From: Pirellulales bacterium
GTDB taxonomy: Bacteria; Planctomycetota; Planctomycetia; Pirellulales; JAIMBC01
Assembly: GCA_023511675.1 (NCBI GenBank)
Contig: JAIMBC010000009.1
Location: 1-47,356 of the forward strand
DNA: 47,356 bases
Direction: 5' to 3'
In this document: positions 26,453-37,078 of the stretch, one piece after another
Layout: every line of letters starts with the position of its first letter
Numbering within the stretch: the first letter of the stretch is position 1
The notes under the pieces: generated by a model
The model's input: only the letters and a program-made list of their open reading frames with translations
What the model was told of the DNA's origin: nothing
The model's database searches: none
Position numbers and translations under genes: made by a program

Positions 26453-29188
26453 TTAGCGTACATAGCGGCGGCGCCAGTACCACCGGGCGCTGGCGGGGGG
26501 TGGGGCAGGGGCCAGCGCCAGGCCGAGCCAGCCGTCTTGAAACACAAGCTGTGTCACTTCCAGCCCGGCCAGCCGCGGGTCTTGCAGGAGCCGCTCGGGC
26601 ATGAGTTCCACCGGCTGGTCGGCGGGAAAGATCTTGACGAACACGCCGCGCAGTGCGATCAGCATGCGGCCGCTGAGGCGAGGGCCCGTGAGCTGTATGG
26701 CTCCGTCTCGCACCAGTTGGGCGTGCAGGCCGTTGCACTGGGGCCGAAAGAAAACCTTGGCAGAAATGTCTCGCCAGCTCTTGGCGGGCGTGCGAATCTC
26801 GGCCAGGTTGAGCTGCAATGCCACCTTCTCCTGGTCGAATCGCAGATAGACGGCATCCTGGGGTGCGAAGGTGACGCGTAAATCGTCGCTGTAGTTGGTT
26901 GACAGGGCCTGGGCGGGAAGCTGGAATCGCTCGCAAATACGTGCTTGCAGTTCTGGCACCGTGCAGCTAAGGCCGTTCAGCTCCAGACGCTCCACCAGAT
27001 TGTTCAGCAGCGATTCGTGGAGCTGCAAGCTGGCAAGGCTATGAGAGGGGGCCAGCGGCCGTGGCGTGTGCGCGGCGAGCTGCAAGGGGCCGGCCAACCT
27101 CGCGCGCACGGTGGCTCGCTCGGCGGTGGTGCGCAGCTCCACCACCTCCGGCCGCAACTCCAGCGCGGCCAGCGGCTCCAGCAGGCGGCCCTCGATGCGC
27201 GACGCCAGGGCCTCGATGCGTTCTCCAGCCGTGGCATCGAGCTGTTGACTTACGCGGGCCACTACCTTGCGCCGTGCCTCGCTGCGCAACCGCGCCCGAC
27301 TCTGCTCATGCCGAGAGCGGACGATGCCCTGGATCAGCCTGTCCAGAATGGGAACGCCGTCGAAGTCGGTCTGCACCCCGCGTAGACGCATCGCGCTATC
27401 TGCCTGGGCGCTGGCGGGCGCGAGCATCAGTCCCTGTGCGGTCACGGCGATCTCTTTGCGCGCCACAAAGGGAGACTGGCTGGCGTTGAACAGGGTTGCC
27501 AGCCCGGCCGACGAACTGGTGCGTGCGGCCACGACCCCCTCTGCCACGAGATGCAGCCGCACGCAGTGAGGATCGGGAACGAGGCGGACGCGCACCTGCG
27601 TGTTGGTGGTACTCCAGCCACGGGTAGGAAGGCCCAGCACGCGCTCATTCACGGGCAGCTCGATGGTCGGCTGTGGGGGGACGAAGCGATCCAGCAGTCG
27701 AGCGTGGACAGCCAGGCGCAGATTTGGGCCCCTGTAGTACGTGCTCACATGGCTGTCGAGCCGCTCTCGGCCTGGCCAGGCCTCTCCGGCAAGGGCCACG
27801 GTTTCGCTGACCAAGGCTCGAGCCAGGCTGGGCAGCCGCTGCTCTTCGTAGGCCAGAATGGCATCGGCCCAGCGGTCGCGCGCCACACGCCAGCGCTCGA
27901 GTTCCTGCTGGGCGGCCAGGCTGTCTGCCAGTTTTGTTCGATCCGCGTGCCGCGAGGCCAGGCCGGCGGCCGAATCCGGCAGCGGCGCCACAAGTTCCCA
28001 GGCTGCTAACAGCCGCCGCATGGCCGCCGCAAGGTGCAACACCGCCATGGCGTCCGGGGCGCCCCTCGCGGCCTCGGCCTCGGCTCCCACAAGCACCGGA
28101 TGCCGCTCGTCGAGCAATTCGGCCAGATCTGCCAGCAGCGCAATGGCCCGTGCCGGATGGGCATCGGCTGCCGCCGCCAGCTCCCGGACGCATGCTTGCA
28201 CCAGGCGGGCCCATTCAGAATACGCGCCGTCTCTCGCCAGCGAATCCAGGCTGGCCGCCAGCGAGTCGGGCAGCCGCCAGGGGCCGCGTGCAGCCCTGAC
28301 CTCCTCTGTCGGCAACGCCGGCTGCGCCCTCGACTCGCCGACCTGCTCCTCCGCTGTTGCCTGGGGCATCGCTGCGGCAGGCTGCGTCGTGGGTGCCTCC
28401 GCGGCATTCGCCACAGGGGGAGAAGGTACCATCGCCACCCAGCCGCCCGCCGGCTCATCGACCGGTCGGAAGCGGCACAGCGGGGCCGGCTCGGGCGGCT
28501 GAGGGCAAAGGTACACGTCCCCAATGCCCGGTACCTCTCGCTCTAATGAGGCCGGCGGTGCCGACGGCCCTCTCGACGGCACAGAGGGCGTTTGGCAGAA
28601 CGTCGGTGGCGGCACAAGCCACGCTGAGCCGCATTCGGGCAAGGACAACTCAGCCTGAGTCCACGCCGCCGTTACGGGCACGACCGCCTCCGACCCGCAA
28701 GGCGGGGCAACCTCGCCCGGTTCAAGCGGATTCTCACCACCACCGCCCAAGGCCAAGGCAGGCGAGTTGGGGCTGGAATCGGCATAGAGCGAAGTCTTCG
28801 GCTCTGCAACAACAGAGCGCGCCACATGGGAGGCGGCGGGCGGCTCATGCTCCGCAGCTTGCCCCAACGCGCCAGATACCCCTTCCTGCCGAGACGGTAC
28901 GTTCGTCAGCGGCTGAGGTCCCTCTGCGGTCGGCATGGCCGTCCCGGCCGAGGTTGCCGACGAAACACGCACCCCCGCCTGTTGCGCGCCAGACGCTGCA
29001 TGGGCCCGCCGCTGAGCAACCTGTGGCTTCGGCACTGGCCGCTCGTGCAGCGGCATGACCAACCGAGGCCCACGTGCTTGCGGCTTGAGCAGCCGCTGCC
29101 AACGATTCGGCGAGGCAACACTAACCACAAACAGCGTGGAGAGCACGACCAGGAAGACCCAGGTGCCTTGCGCTTCGTCGCGGTTCAT
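26453..29188 (-). CDS. hypothetical membrane-anchored protein, 911 aa, with Pro/Ala-rich linker and large C-terminal region
   Basis: Single N-terminal TM (TWVFLVVLSTLFVVSVA), low-complexity residues ~40-300, then an ordered-looking C-terminal ~550 aa; uninterrupted long ORF. Confidence 0.7.
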   Translation of the reverse strand: MNRDEAQGTWVFLVVLSTLFVVSVASPNRWQRLLKPQARGPRLVMPLHERPVPKPQVAQRRAHAASGAQQAGVRVSSATSAGTAMPTAEGPQPLTNVPSRQEGVSGALGQAAEHEPPAASHVARSVVAEPKTSLYADSSPNSPALALGGGGENPLEPGEVAPPCGSEAVVPVTAAWTQAELSLPECGSAWLVPPPTFCQTPSVPSRGPSAPPASLEREVPGIGDVYLCPQPPEPAPLCRFRPVDEPAGGWVAMVPSPPVANAAEAPTTQPAAAMPQATAEEQVGESRAQPALPTEEVRAARGPWRLPDSLAASLDSLARDGAYSEWARLVQACVRELAAAADAHPARAIALLADLAELLDERHPVLVGAEAEAARGAPDAMAVLHLAAAMRRLLAAWELVAPLPDSAAGLASRHADRTKLADSLAAQQELERWRVARDRWADAILAYEEQRLPSLARALVSETVALAGEAWPGRERLDSHVSTYYRGPNLRLAVHARLLDRFVPPQPTIELPVNERVLGLPTRGWSTTNTQVRVRLVPDPHCVRLHLVAEGVVAARTSSSAGLATLFNASQSPFVARKEIAVTAQGLMLAPASAQADSAMRLRGVQTDFDGVPILDRLIQGIVRSRHEQSRARLRSEARRKVVARVSQQLDATAGERIEALASRIEGRLLEPLAALELRPEVVELRTTAERATVRARLAGPLQLAAHTPRPLAPSHSLASLQLHESLLNNLVERLELNGLSCTVPELQARICERFQLPAQALSTNYSDDLRVTFAPQDAVYLRFDQEKVALQLNLAEIRTPAKSWRDISAKVFFRPQCNGLHAQLVRDGAIQLTGPRLSGRMLIALRGVFVKIFPADQPVELMPERLLQDPRLAGLEVTQLVFQDGWLGLALAPAPPPASARWYWRRRYVR

Positions 29189-29577
29189 CCGTTTGCGTCT
29201 CTGCTCCGATGGTGCTCATGCACGTTGTTTGTCCATTGCAAAGAATCGGTTAACTGCACAGGGCAAGTGGAATGGCGAGCGGGCGAAGGATGGCAGGACC
29301 CTGGTTCGAGTGCCTTCCAGGCGCATTGGGTAAACTTTGCTGGCTGCCAGGTCAGCCCTCAAGTCACGGGCAAAGGGCCCGCGAGCAGCCGCAGCGGCCG
29401 GGCAGCCAGCTTGCAGCCTCTTGATGGCCACGGACGCACGCCTGGCTCGGGTACAGGCACATTGCTGAGCCTTGCCTGCCGTTGGGCTGGGTCATAGACT
29501 CGTGCCAATGCTCGGGCCTCCGTGGCGCGCGTGCGGCCATGGGCGAGCGCCCGGCCCATGCGTACTTAAGTCCTGTG

Positions 29578-30573
29578 ATGGCGCGAGTTCTGGTAACACC
29601 TTATCTCTTGCGAAATGCCGCCGGCCCCTACAAGGACGTTCTCGAAGGCGCTGGCTTTGAAGTCGTCTGGCCCAGGACTACGCTCTCTGAATCGCACCCG
29701 GAGAGCGAAAAGCTGCTGGCGGAGCTACAGGGGATTGATGCCGTCTTGGCAGGGAGCGAACGCTACACGGGCGAGGTGCTCGCCGGCTCTCAATTGAGGG
29801 CCATCGCCCGCATGGGGGTCGGCTACGACGCCATAGACATGGCGGCGGCCACGCAGCGGGGCGTTGTGGTGACGATCACACCAGGCGCCAACGAACCATC
29901 GGTGGCAGAAACCACTCTGGCCCTGCTGCTGGGTGTGTACCGTGGGTTCCCCGCTCGCGATCGGGAGGCCCGCAGCGGCATCTGGACACGCAAGGTTCTT
30001 CCTCGCCTGGCCGGCCGCACGCTAGGGCTGGTCGGACTGGGCCGCATCGGCAAGGCCGTGGTTCCCAGGGCCCAAGGGTTGGGGCTGCGCGTCATCGCGC
30101 ACGATGTCCAGCCAGATCAAGCCTTTGCCCAGGCCCACGGCGTCCGCCTCTGTTCCTTCGACGATCTGCTGGCCGAAGCCGATATCGTCAGCCTCCACAC
30201 TCCTTGCACCCCTCAGACGCGGCATCTGATCAACCGCCAGACCCTCGCACGCATGAAAAAGGGGGCCGTGCTGATTAACACCGCACGTGGCGGCCTGGTA
30301 GACGAACAGGCGCTGGTCGAGGCCCTGCAAAGCGGGCATCTGTTCGCGGCGGGACTGGACGTGTTCGAGGTGGAACCTCTGCCTGCTGACAGTCCGTTGG
30401 CCCAACTTGATAACGTCCTCCTTTCGCCCCATGTGGGCGGACTGGACCACGACTCTCAACTCGCCATGAGTGTGATGGCCGCTCAGTCTCTGGTAGACCT
30501 GTACCAGGGCCGCTGGCCAGAAGGCTGCGTGGTCAACGACGGGCTGCGCAACGGCTGGCGGTGGAAGCGGTAG
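29578..30573 (+). CDS. D-isomer-specific 2-hydroxyacid dehydrogenase (phosphoglycerate dehydrogenase-like, no ACT domain)
   Basis: GRTLGLVGLGRIGKAVVPRAQGLGLRVIAHD, SLHTPCTPQTRHLINRQTLARMKKGAVLINTARGGLVDEQAL, SPHVGGLD. Confidence 0.9.
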   Translation: MARVLVTPYLLRNAAGPYKDVLEGAGFEVVWPRTTLSESHPESEKLLAELQGIDAVLAGSERYTGEVLAGSQLRAIARMGVGYDAIDMAAATQRGVVVTITPGANEPSVAETTLALLLGVYRGFPARDREARSGIWTRKVLPRLAGRTLGLVGLGRIGKAVVPRAQGLGLRVIAHDVQPDQAFAQAHGVRLCSFDDLLAEADIVSLHTPCTPQTRHLINRQTLARMKKGAVLINTARGGLVDEQALVEALQSGHLFAAGLDVFEVEPLPADSPLAQLDNVLLSPHVGGLDHDSQLAMSVMAAQSLVDLYQGRWPEGCVVNDGLRNGWRWKR

Positions 30574-30895
30574 CGCGGCCTGAACGGGGCGGCGGGGCGG
30601 CACGGCGGCACGCCGTTCTGCATTCTTATGGTGCGGCGGGAGCGGCGCCACTGCCACGCTATGCTTTCGACTCCCGTTACAAGGCTGCCGAAGGCCAAGG
30701 GGCATCCCTGGCCGCTGCTGTTGCGAACTGCTCGAGGGGCTGAGGCAGGCCGCGACAATCCCTCGCCCACTAGCAGCTCCAGCAGCGCAGGCACCTTTCG
30801 CTGGCAAGCCCTCCACCGGTAAGGGCCGTGTTGGGGCGCAAAGTGCGGGGCGGCGAAGCGCTTTGCGTACCGCTTGGCCAGAAGCTTGTCCCTGC

Positions 30896-31747
30896 TCAGG
30901 CGGCAGCGGCACGGGCTGCGGCAGCGCTTGAGCGCAGCAGCAGCCGGCACAGTCTGCGCGAGACCTGAATCGCAGTGCCGGCTGCCTCGCCGTGCGTCTC
31001 CGTTGTTCCCGCTGTGTGATGCAAGGGGGTTACCATTCGCTGTACGGCTGCCAGACCGGACTCGGCGAAGAGCTGCTGGACCGCGTCCATGGTGAATGCC
31101 CACAACTGGCCGGTTGCCGCCGGCACGCGCGTGGCACGTCGGCCAATGCCATCCTGTGGATCTTGCAAGGCAACCTCCAGCCACACCACGCCATGCGGCG
31201 CCAGCACACGGCGCGTCTCGGCGAGCACGCGCTGCGGATCCGCAGCTTGCTCCAACGCGCCGCACAGCAGCACCACATCAAACGCACCGGAGGCAAGCGG
31301 CAGATATTCCGGGCTGCCGGCCACCCAACGCACAGGACCAGCCCGTAGCAAGCCATGTGCGGCCAGCGCGCCCGCCAGGGGATCCACCCCGTACCGCAGC
31401 CCACAGCGGAACCCTTCCAGCCGTGCACTGCCGCTACTGCCCAGTTCCACCAGCCGCGTGCCGGACACGATCTGCACATGCGGCCTCAGCCATTCCTCGA
31501 TCCGCCGGCCCATCTGGCGGTTGGCCTGCGGGTCGCGCCCCCCTTCTGCCGCGCGTATCGCCAACTCATCCAACCTCGCTTGCTGCGCTGCCCGCCAACA
31601 TGGCAGCTCATCGGCCGGGAATATGTGCGGCATGGCATCGATCACCGGGAAGCCTCTCCCGCACTGAGCACAGCTCAACCAACCGCGGCTGCGCTCAAAC
31701 CTCCCGTGGTCCTCCGGACAGGCCAGTTCGTCCCACATACTCAGCAT
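30896..31747 (-). CDS. SAM-dependent methyltransferase with N-terminal Trm112-like zinc domain
   Basis: LACPEDHGRFERSRGWLSCAQCGRGFPVIDAMPHIFP (Trm112-like) plus FDVVLLCGALEQAADPQRVLAETRRVLAPHGVVWLEV. Confidence 0.78.
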   Translation of the reverse strand: MLSMWDELACPEDHGRFERSRGWLSCAQCGRGFPVIDAMPHIFPADELPCWRAAQQARLDELAIRAAEGGRDPQANRQMGRRIEEWLRPHVQIVSGTRLVELGSSGSARLEGFRCGLRYGVDPLAGALAAHGLLRAGPVRWVAGSPEYLPLASGAFDVVLLCGALEQAADPQRVLAETRRVLAPHGVVWLEVALQDPQDGIGRRATRVPAATGQLWAFTMDAVQQLFAESGLAAVQRMVTPLHHTAGTTETHGEAAGTAIQVSRRLCRLLLRSSAAAARAAAA

Positions 31748-32059
31748 CCTTGCAGCACGATGTTCGCGGGCACACGGTACACGACGGCCAAGTTGGCTCG
31801 CCGTGCGACGGGCCGAAGTATGCCACAGACGTGCCGGCCGGTAAACCGCAGCTTGCACACAGCCCCGAAACGCCCCGCCCCTCCCCTAGCGGCACCAGCG
31901 ATACCAGGGCATCTGGCAGCTCGCTCCCAGCTCCCGGTCGGCTGGCACGCGAACCCGCGTTGGGCCGTATCAGGCCAGTCGGTCTCAGTCGGCCGGCAGG
32001 CCCCAGGCCGCTGCTACGGCCGGAGCAAGAACCGCCGCCATGTGCCAGACCAACCCGTG

Positions 32060-32989
32060 CTAGCAGCGGCCCGCCAAACGAGTCATGACGTGCTCGGCCG
32101 CCGCGGGCGATAGCCATCCCCGCCACACACGCCGCCCGGCCGGACCGGTAACAACCAGCAGCACCGGGCCGCAGCCTCCCACACATGAGATTACCTGCAC
32201 GTGTGCCGAATCGGGCGGCCCCGCTACACTCTGTCCGAGACCCGCTGCCAATTCAGCCACGGCATCGCTCCCCAGCCGGCCAGCGCGTATGGTTCGATAC
32301 CAGGACTCGCAACGAGGACAGTACGGCCAGCGTGCAAACCAGCGGGTGCCCCAGGCGGCGGCACCGGCCAAGAGCAGCGCGTCAATTGCCCACCAGAACC
32401 AGGCCCAGGGTCCACGCGCCCGCCATCTCCACAAGGGCCGGCCCACGCGTGCCTCGCCTTGCATGAACTCCCACAGGCTGCCAGGCGGCTCCACGAGCAA
32501 CTCCCCGATGCCGACTACCGCCCCACGTCCCTGGCGGCCTATCTGGCGGGCAGCCTCTGCCTCGGCCTCGATTTGCCTTCGCTGCGCTCGCACGACAGCG
32601 CTGCGGTAGGCCCACAGGTGCTGTCCCGCGGCCGCCAGCAATCCTGCACACAGCGCCACGCCCATCGCCGTGCGTACATGGGTCAGGCGGCATGCCCGCA
32701 GCGACAGGCCCAGCAGGCCGGCCAGTACCAACCCCACCGCCAGCGGGAAGACCACCAGCGGCGCCGCCACGGCCTCGGCGCGAGCCGCAAGCCATGACAG
32801 CCCCACTGCCCATGGCACCGCCAGGCAAGCAAAGACCGCGCCGCGCCGCAACTGGAAGCGGGCCGGTTCGGGAGGCTGAGCGATAGATGTGGCAGGTGGG
32901 CCGCTCACGTCTGTAATCCTACCGGCAAACATGGCGGAAGGCGTGCCTGCGGCTGAGGGAAGGCATGGGGCGCGTAGGACGGCGTACAC
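32060..32989 (-). CDS. hypothetical multi-TM membrane protein with CPRC motif
   Basis: Several hydrophobic segments, RWPYCPRCESWYR, C-terminal VISCVGGCGPVLLVVTG; start codon uncertain. Confidence 0.55.
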   Translation of the reverse strand: MYAVLRAPCLPSAAGTPSAMFAGRITDVSGPPATSIAQPPEPARFQLRRGAVFACLAVPWAVGLSWLAARAEAVAAPLVVFPLAVGLVLAGLLGLSLRACRLTHVRTAMGVALCAGLLAAAGQHLWAYRSAVVRAQRRQIEAEAEAARQIGRQGRGAVVGIGELLVEPPGSLWEFMQGEARVGRPLWRWRARGPWAWFWWAIDALLLAGAAAWGTRWFARWPYCPRCESWYRTIRAGRLGSDAVAELAAGLGQSVAGPPDSAHVQVISCVGGCGPVLLVVTGPAGRRVWRGWLSPAAAEHVMTRLAGRC

Positions 32990-33056
32990 GTACGGCAGCA
33001 GCCGCTGCTCTCTGTAGCGGCGCCTTAATGGTCATCCGTACCGTAATGTCGCACAT

Positions 33057-33141
33057 GTTTCCCCGGTGGCAGTGGCTGGCCGCAATCATTCACGCTTCGG
33101 CAGCCGATCATTGCCAGGTTTCGCCGGTGGCAGTGGCTGGC
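33057..33141. repeat. 24-bp direct repeat, two copies, 61-bp spacing, in a divergent intergenic region
   Basis: GTTTCCCCGGTGGCAGTGGCTGGC (33057-33080) and GTTTCGCCGGTGGCAGTGGCTGGC (33118-33141), 23/24 identical. Confidence 0.9.
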
Positions 33142-33300
33142 TGGCACATCCGGCATCTCAGCTATTGCCCTGGCTTCTTGTGGCACAGGCTGGCACGGCC
33201 GGGCCGCTTTGCCGGCACGCAGGCCGGGCGTCCAGATGGCTCCCCCTTTAGAAACCGGGCCAGGAGGGTAAATGCGTTGAACGACGAGTGACACAGGCAC

Positions 33301-33957
33301 ATGGTCAAGGCCCACTGCCACACGGCAGCCATGGTGAGTACCATGGTGCGCATGCGTACTGCCCCCGCCTTCCCGGTTTTCTCAGGCAAGCTTGCAGCCA
33401 CAGGCTTGTTGGCACTGGCATTGGCGGCAGCCCTGGGGGCCGGCTGGTACTACTACCGCTTGCAGCGGCGGCCGCTGCGTCTTTGGGGCACGGCCAACAT
33501 GCGGCTGATCGTGCTTGCACCACGCGTGTGGGCCACCTGCCTGGTCGAGTTGCCTGAGAGGGAAGGCCCGGCAGAGCGGCCGCCGCGCCCCCGTGAGGAA
33601 CTTCTCACGCTGGAAGGGCAAACTTACATCACGAGCGGCTGGAAAGACATCAGCCGGGCGCGCGGCCTGTCGAACGTGCGGCATCTGTTGCTCAACGATC
33701 ATGCCTACGATTGGGCCCGCGCACCAACACAGGGGGCCCCTGTCTGGCGTTATGCCCTGCGCTTCGCGAGCGGCCGAGAAACCTGTACGTTGGTGGTGGA
33801 TTCTCGCGGCGAATTCGTGAGATTGGCGCCCTCTGGGAAGAGCGTTTGCACGGCCCCCGCCGCGGCAGGTTTGCTTGCCTTCCTCGAGGAGCAGTTGGGG
33901 CAACCTGACCACGAACCGGCCGAAGCGGCTGGCACGCGCAGGCACGCTCCGCCGTGA
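33301..33957 (+). CDS. hypothetical protein with N-terminal TM anchor
   Basis: LAATGLLALALAAALGAGWYYY TM segment followed by a ~150-aa soluble region; alternative starts at 33331/33343. Confidence 0.55.
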   Translation: MVKAHCHTAAMVSTMVRMRTAPAFPVFSGKLAATGLLALALAAALGAGWYYYRLQRRPLRLWGTANMRLIVLAPRVWATCLVELPEREGPAERPPRPREELLTLEGQTYITSGWKDISRARGLSNVRHLLLNDHAYDWARAPTQGAPVWRYALRFASGRETCTLVVDSRGEFVRLAPSGKSVCTAPAAAGLLAFLEEQLGQPDHEPAEAAGTRRHAPP

Positions 33958-34016
33958 CGTGCGCCAGCGCCACTCGCCGCCCGAACGGCAGGCAGGGCGG
34001 GCGCCGGCTCCTCGCA

Positions 34017-34579
34017 TGTCTAGAGCAACCCTGACCCTGCCCCTCATGAACCAATCCCACCCGCCCACGGCATCCTTGAGAGAAGTTGAATCAGAAGACT
34101 CGCCGCGCTTGCTGGAGCTAGCCAGGGCGGCGGGAGTGTTCAGGCCGTCCGAGATCCAAGCGCTGGAGGAGGTGCTGGAGGAGTACTTTTGCCGCCGCCC
34201 GGCACGTCATCATGCGCTGGCATGCGAGGCGGAGGGTGCGGTGCGCGCGTTTATCTACTACGCCCCGGCGGCCATGACCGAAGGAGGCTGGTACCTGTAC
34301 TGGATCATCACCGAGCCAGCCTGGCAGGGCCGCGGGCTGGGCACCCTGCTGGTGCGTCACATGGAACGGGAGCTGCAGCGCCAGGGTGCCCGCCTGCTGC
34401 TGATCGAGACCTCCACTCTGCCGCGGTATGCGGCGACGCGGCGGTTTTACACGCGGTTAGGGTATGAACGTGCCGCAGTCCTCCCCCATTTTTACGCTCC
34501 CGACGACCACCTGGTGGTGTTCGCCAAGCGGTGCGAGTGCCACCCCGGCACAGCGTATGACTCGGGCCGGTTGGTGTAA
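34017..34579 (+). CDS. GNAT-family N-acetyltransferase
   Basis: YLYWIITEPAWQGRGLGTLLVRHMERELQRQGARLLLIETSTLPRYAATRRFYTRLGYERAAVL; start MSRATL (34017) or MNQSHP (34047). Confidence 0.88.
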
Positions 34580-34763
34580 AAGGCCTGGCCCCCTACGGCG
34601 CTGCACTGGCTGAAGTACGAGGTACAACGGCAAGGCAGCGCTTGCTTGGCCTCGCAGTACGCGACTGGGTGGCTGGGGGTTCGATCTCGCATTTGGTAGC
34701 CGCGCGCGGCTCTTTCTGCGGCCCTCGTACCCCGCTTGCCGCTTTGTGTTGGCCATGTTCGGC

Positions 34764-34791
34764 TTGCACGACGGAGCCAGCCGCGTATACT
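34764..34791 (+). promoter_or_regulatory. candidate sigma70-type promoter of the rpmB-gatCAB cluster (TTGCAC-N16-TATACT)
   Basis: TTGCAC 34764-34769 and TATACT 34786-34791, ~48 nt upstream of the rpmB ATG. Confidence 0.55.
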
Positions 34792-34839
34792 GGACGGTTT
34801 GCATTGTTTGCAGATGGATGGATTGCGGAGTGTCGGCGC

Positions 34840-35178
34840 ATGGCGCGGGTGTGCGAGATTTGCGGAAAAGGGCCCCAGGTGGGAAATCATGTTACGACCC
34901 GGGGCAGGGCCAAGTACCTGGGCGGGGTTGGTACCAAGATCACGGGGATCACACGCCGCCAGTTCAAACCGAATTTGCAGCGCGTGCGGGTGACGCAAAA
35001 CGGCACGAACAAGACGATGCGTGTGTGCACCCGGTGCATTCGCAGCGGCGCCGTCACGAAGCTGGTGCGTGCCAAGCCTTTCCGCCTGCCGGCGGATGCG
35101 GCGGTCGTCAAGGGCGGCGCTGCCGCGCCGGCCGCCAAGGGTCGCAAGGGCAAGTCAGGCAGGGCGTCCGGCGGTTAG
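34840..35178 (+). CDS. rpmB: 50S ribosomal protein L28
   Basis: MARVCEICGKGPQVGNHVTTRG...KPNLQRVRV...KTMRVCTRCIRSGAVTKLV; two CxxC pairs (zinc-binding form). Confidence 0.92.
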   Translation: MARVCEICGKGPQVGNHVTTRGRAKYLGGVGTKITGITRRQFKPNLQRVRVTQNGTNKTMRVCTRCIRSGAVTKLVRAKPFRLPADAAVVKGGAAAPAAKGRKGKSGRASGG

Positions 35179-35252
35179 CGCCCCGTACGGCTTCCCTACA
35201 CACCTGCCTGGGCTGGCCACTCCCTGCAAGCCGTTGACGAGGATCCTTGCCC

Positions 35253-35543
35253 ATGAGTCTGACACGCGAGGAAGTCGAAAAAGTCTCGCTGCTAGGCCGC
35301 CTGCGGTTAACCGAGGAGGAGCTGGCGCTGATGACGGCGCAACTTGGCCAGATCGTGGAGTACGTGCAACTGCTCTCCGAGCTGAATACCGACGACGTGG
35401 AGCCGATGGCCCACGCGGTGGAACTCTCGAACGTGTTTCGGGACGATGTGCTCGTGGCCAGTTATGACCGGGCGGAGATGCTTGCCAATGCCCCTCGCTC
35501 GGACGGCGAGTGTTACCTGGTACCCGCCGTACTAGGAGAGTAA
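35253..35543 (+). CDS. gatC: Asp-tRNA(Asn)/Glu-tRNA(Gln) amidotransferase subunit C
   Basis: [56 protein letters not shown]...FRDDV. Confidence 0.93.
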   Translation: MSLTREEVEKVSLLGRLRLTEEELALMTAQLGQIVEYVQLLSELNTDDVEPMAHAVELSNVFRDDVLVASYDRAEMLANAPRSDGECYLVPAVLGE

Positions 35544-35545
35544 GC

Positions 35546-37078
35546 ATGTCTCTGGTGGAGCTGGGTGCCACCGCCCTGCTAGCCGAGTTGGAAGCAGGCC
35601 GCGTCAGCTCCGTGGAGGCAGTGCGGGCTTACCTGGAGCGTATTGACCGGTACGACGGCGAGATTGGGGCGTTCTTGAGAGTCGATCGAGACGGGGCTTT
35701 GGCCAAGGCGGAAGAGGTCGATCGCCGTCGGCGAGCGGGGCAGGCTGTGGGTCGGCTGGGCGGCCTGCCCGTGGCGGTGAAGGATATTCTGTGCGCTCGG
35801 GGAGAACTCACTACCTGCGGCTCGCGGATGCTCGCCAACTTTCGGCCGCCTTACGATGCGACGGTGGTGTCCCGGCTCCAGGCGGCAGACGCCGTGCTCA
35901 TTGGACGGACCAACCTGGACGAGTTTGCCATGGGGGGTTCGACGGAGAACTCGGCCTTTCAGAAGACGCGCAATCCCTGGGATTTGGAGCGGATTCCGGG
36001 CGGTTCGAGCGGAGGGGCGGCGGCCTGCGTGGCGGCGGACATGGCGCCGCTTTCCATCGGCACCGATACGGGCGGCTCGATCCGTCAGCCGGCGGCCCTG
36101 TGCGGCATTACGGGGTTGAAGCCCACGTACGGCCGCGTCAGCCGTTTCGGGTTGGTGGCATTCGCCAGCAGTTTGGACCAGGTCGGCCCCCTGGCGCGTG
36201 ACGCGCAAGATACGGCCCTGTTGTTGGAGGTGATTGCAGGCCACGATCCCAGAGATAGCACCAGTGTCGACCGCCCCGTGCCGCCCTATCACCAACTGGT
36301 CCGTCAGCCGCTCAAGGGGTTGAGCATCGGCCTGGTGCGAGAGCACTACGCTGCCGGCCTCGAACCAGAGGTGGAGGCGGCGGTGAGGGAGGCGGCGCGG
36401 GTATTCCAGTCTCTGGGCGCCACGGTGAAAGAAGTCTCCATGCCGCACAGCAAGTATGGCGTGGCAGCGTATTACATCATTGCCCCCAGCGAGGCCTCCA
36501 GCAATCTGGCACGCTACGACGGCGTGCACTACGGCTATCGCACCGATGAACAGGCCATGCTCGCCGAACTGGCCGCCGAGCAAGCGCTTTACCAGTCGGC
36601 CGGTACCAGCGCTGCGGAGCCGGACAGCCCGCTGGTACGCCTCTACCGCCGCACCCGCAGCGAGGGTTTCGGCCCCGAAGTCAAACGCCGCATCATGCTG
36701 GGTACCTACGCACTCAGCGCCGGCTATTACGATGCCTACTATTTGAAAGCGCTCAAGGTACGTCGGCTGATTCGGCAGGACTTCGACCAGGCCTTCGCAC
36801 AGGTGGACATGGTGGCCGGCCCCGTCACAACCGCTCCCGCCTTCAAACTGGGAGAGAAGGTCAACGATCCGCTGGCCATGTATCTGGTCGATTTGTACAC
36901 CGTGAGTGCCAATCTGTCGGGAATAGCCGGCCTGGCTTTCCCTTGCGGCTTCTCGCGCGGCCTGCCCATCGGCTTGCAGTTGCAAGGGCCCCCCTTTGCC
37001 GAGGAGCGGCTGCTGGCAGCCTGCTACATGTACCAGCAAGTTACGGACTGGCACTTGCGAAGGCCCTCCCTCTCATGA
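35546..37078 (+). CDS. gatA: Asp-tRNA(Asn)/Glu-tRNA(Gln) amidotransferase subunit A
   Basis: Amidase signature [63 protein letters not shown]. Confidence 0.96.
   Translation: MSLVELGATALLAELEAGRVSSVEAVRAYLERIDRYDGEIGAFLRVDRDGALAKAEEVDRRRRAGQAVGRLGGLPVAVKDILCARGELTTCGSRMLANFRPPYDATVVSRLQAADAVLIGRTNLDEFAMGGSTENSAFQKTRNPWDLERIPGGSSGGAAACVAADMAPLSIGTDTGGSIRQPAALCGITGLKPTYGRVSRFGLVAFASSLDQVGPLARDAQDTALLLEVIAGHDPRDSTSVDRPVPPYHQLVRQPLKGLSIGLVREHYAAGLEPEVEAAVREAARVFQSLGATVKEVSMPHSKYGVAAYYIIAPSEASSNLARYDGVHYGYRTDEQAMLAELAAEQALYQSAGTSAAEPDSPLVRLYRRTRSEGFGPEVKRRIMLGTYALSAGYYDAYYLKALKVRRLIRQDFDQAFAQVDMVAGPVTTAPAFKLGEKVNDPLAMYLVDLYTVSANLSGIAGLAFPCGFSRGLPIGLQLQGPPFAEERLLAACYMYQQVTDWHLRRPSLS

Noticed and set aside
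29295-29325. GGTTCGAGT string resembling a tRNA T-arm
   Set aside because: Stem partners are wrong and no cloverleaf is present; only a simple CCTGG-N12-CCAGG hairpin.
34660-34710. tRNA-like GGTTCGATCTC near rpmB
   Set aside because: T-loop-like string only; flanks do not form a T stem and no acceptor/anticodon arms could be folded by eye.
35579-37054. 491-aa ORF antisense to gatA
   Set aside because: Same high-GC shadow effect; gatA motifs are clear on the plus strand.
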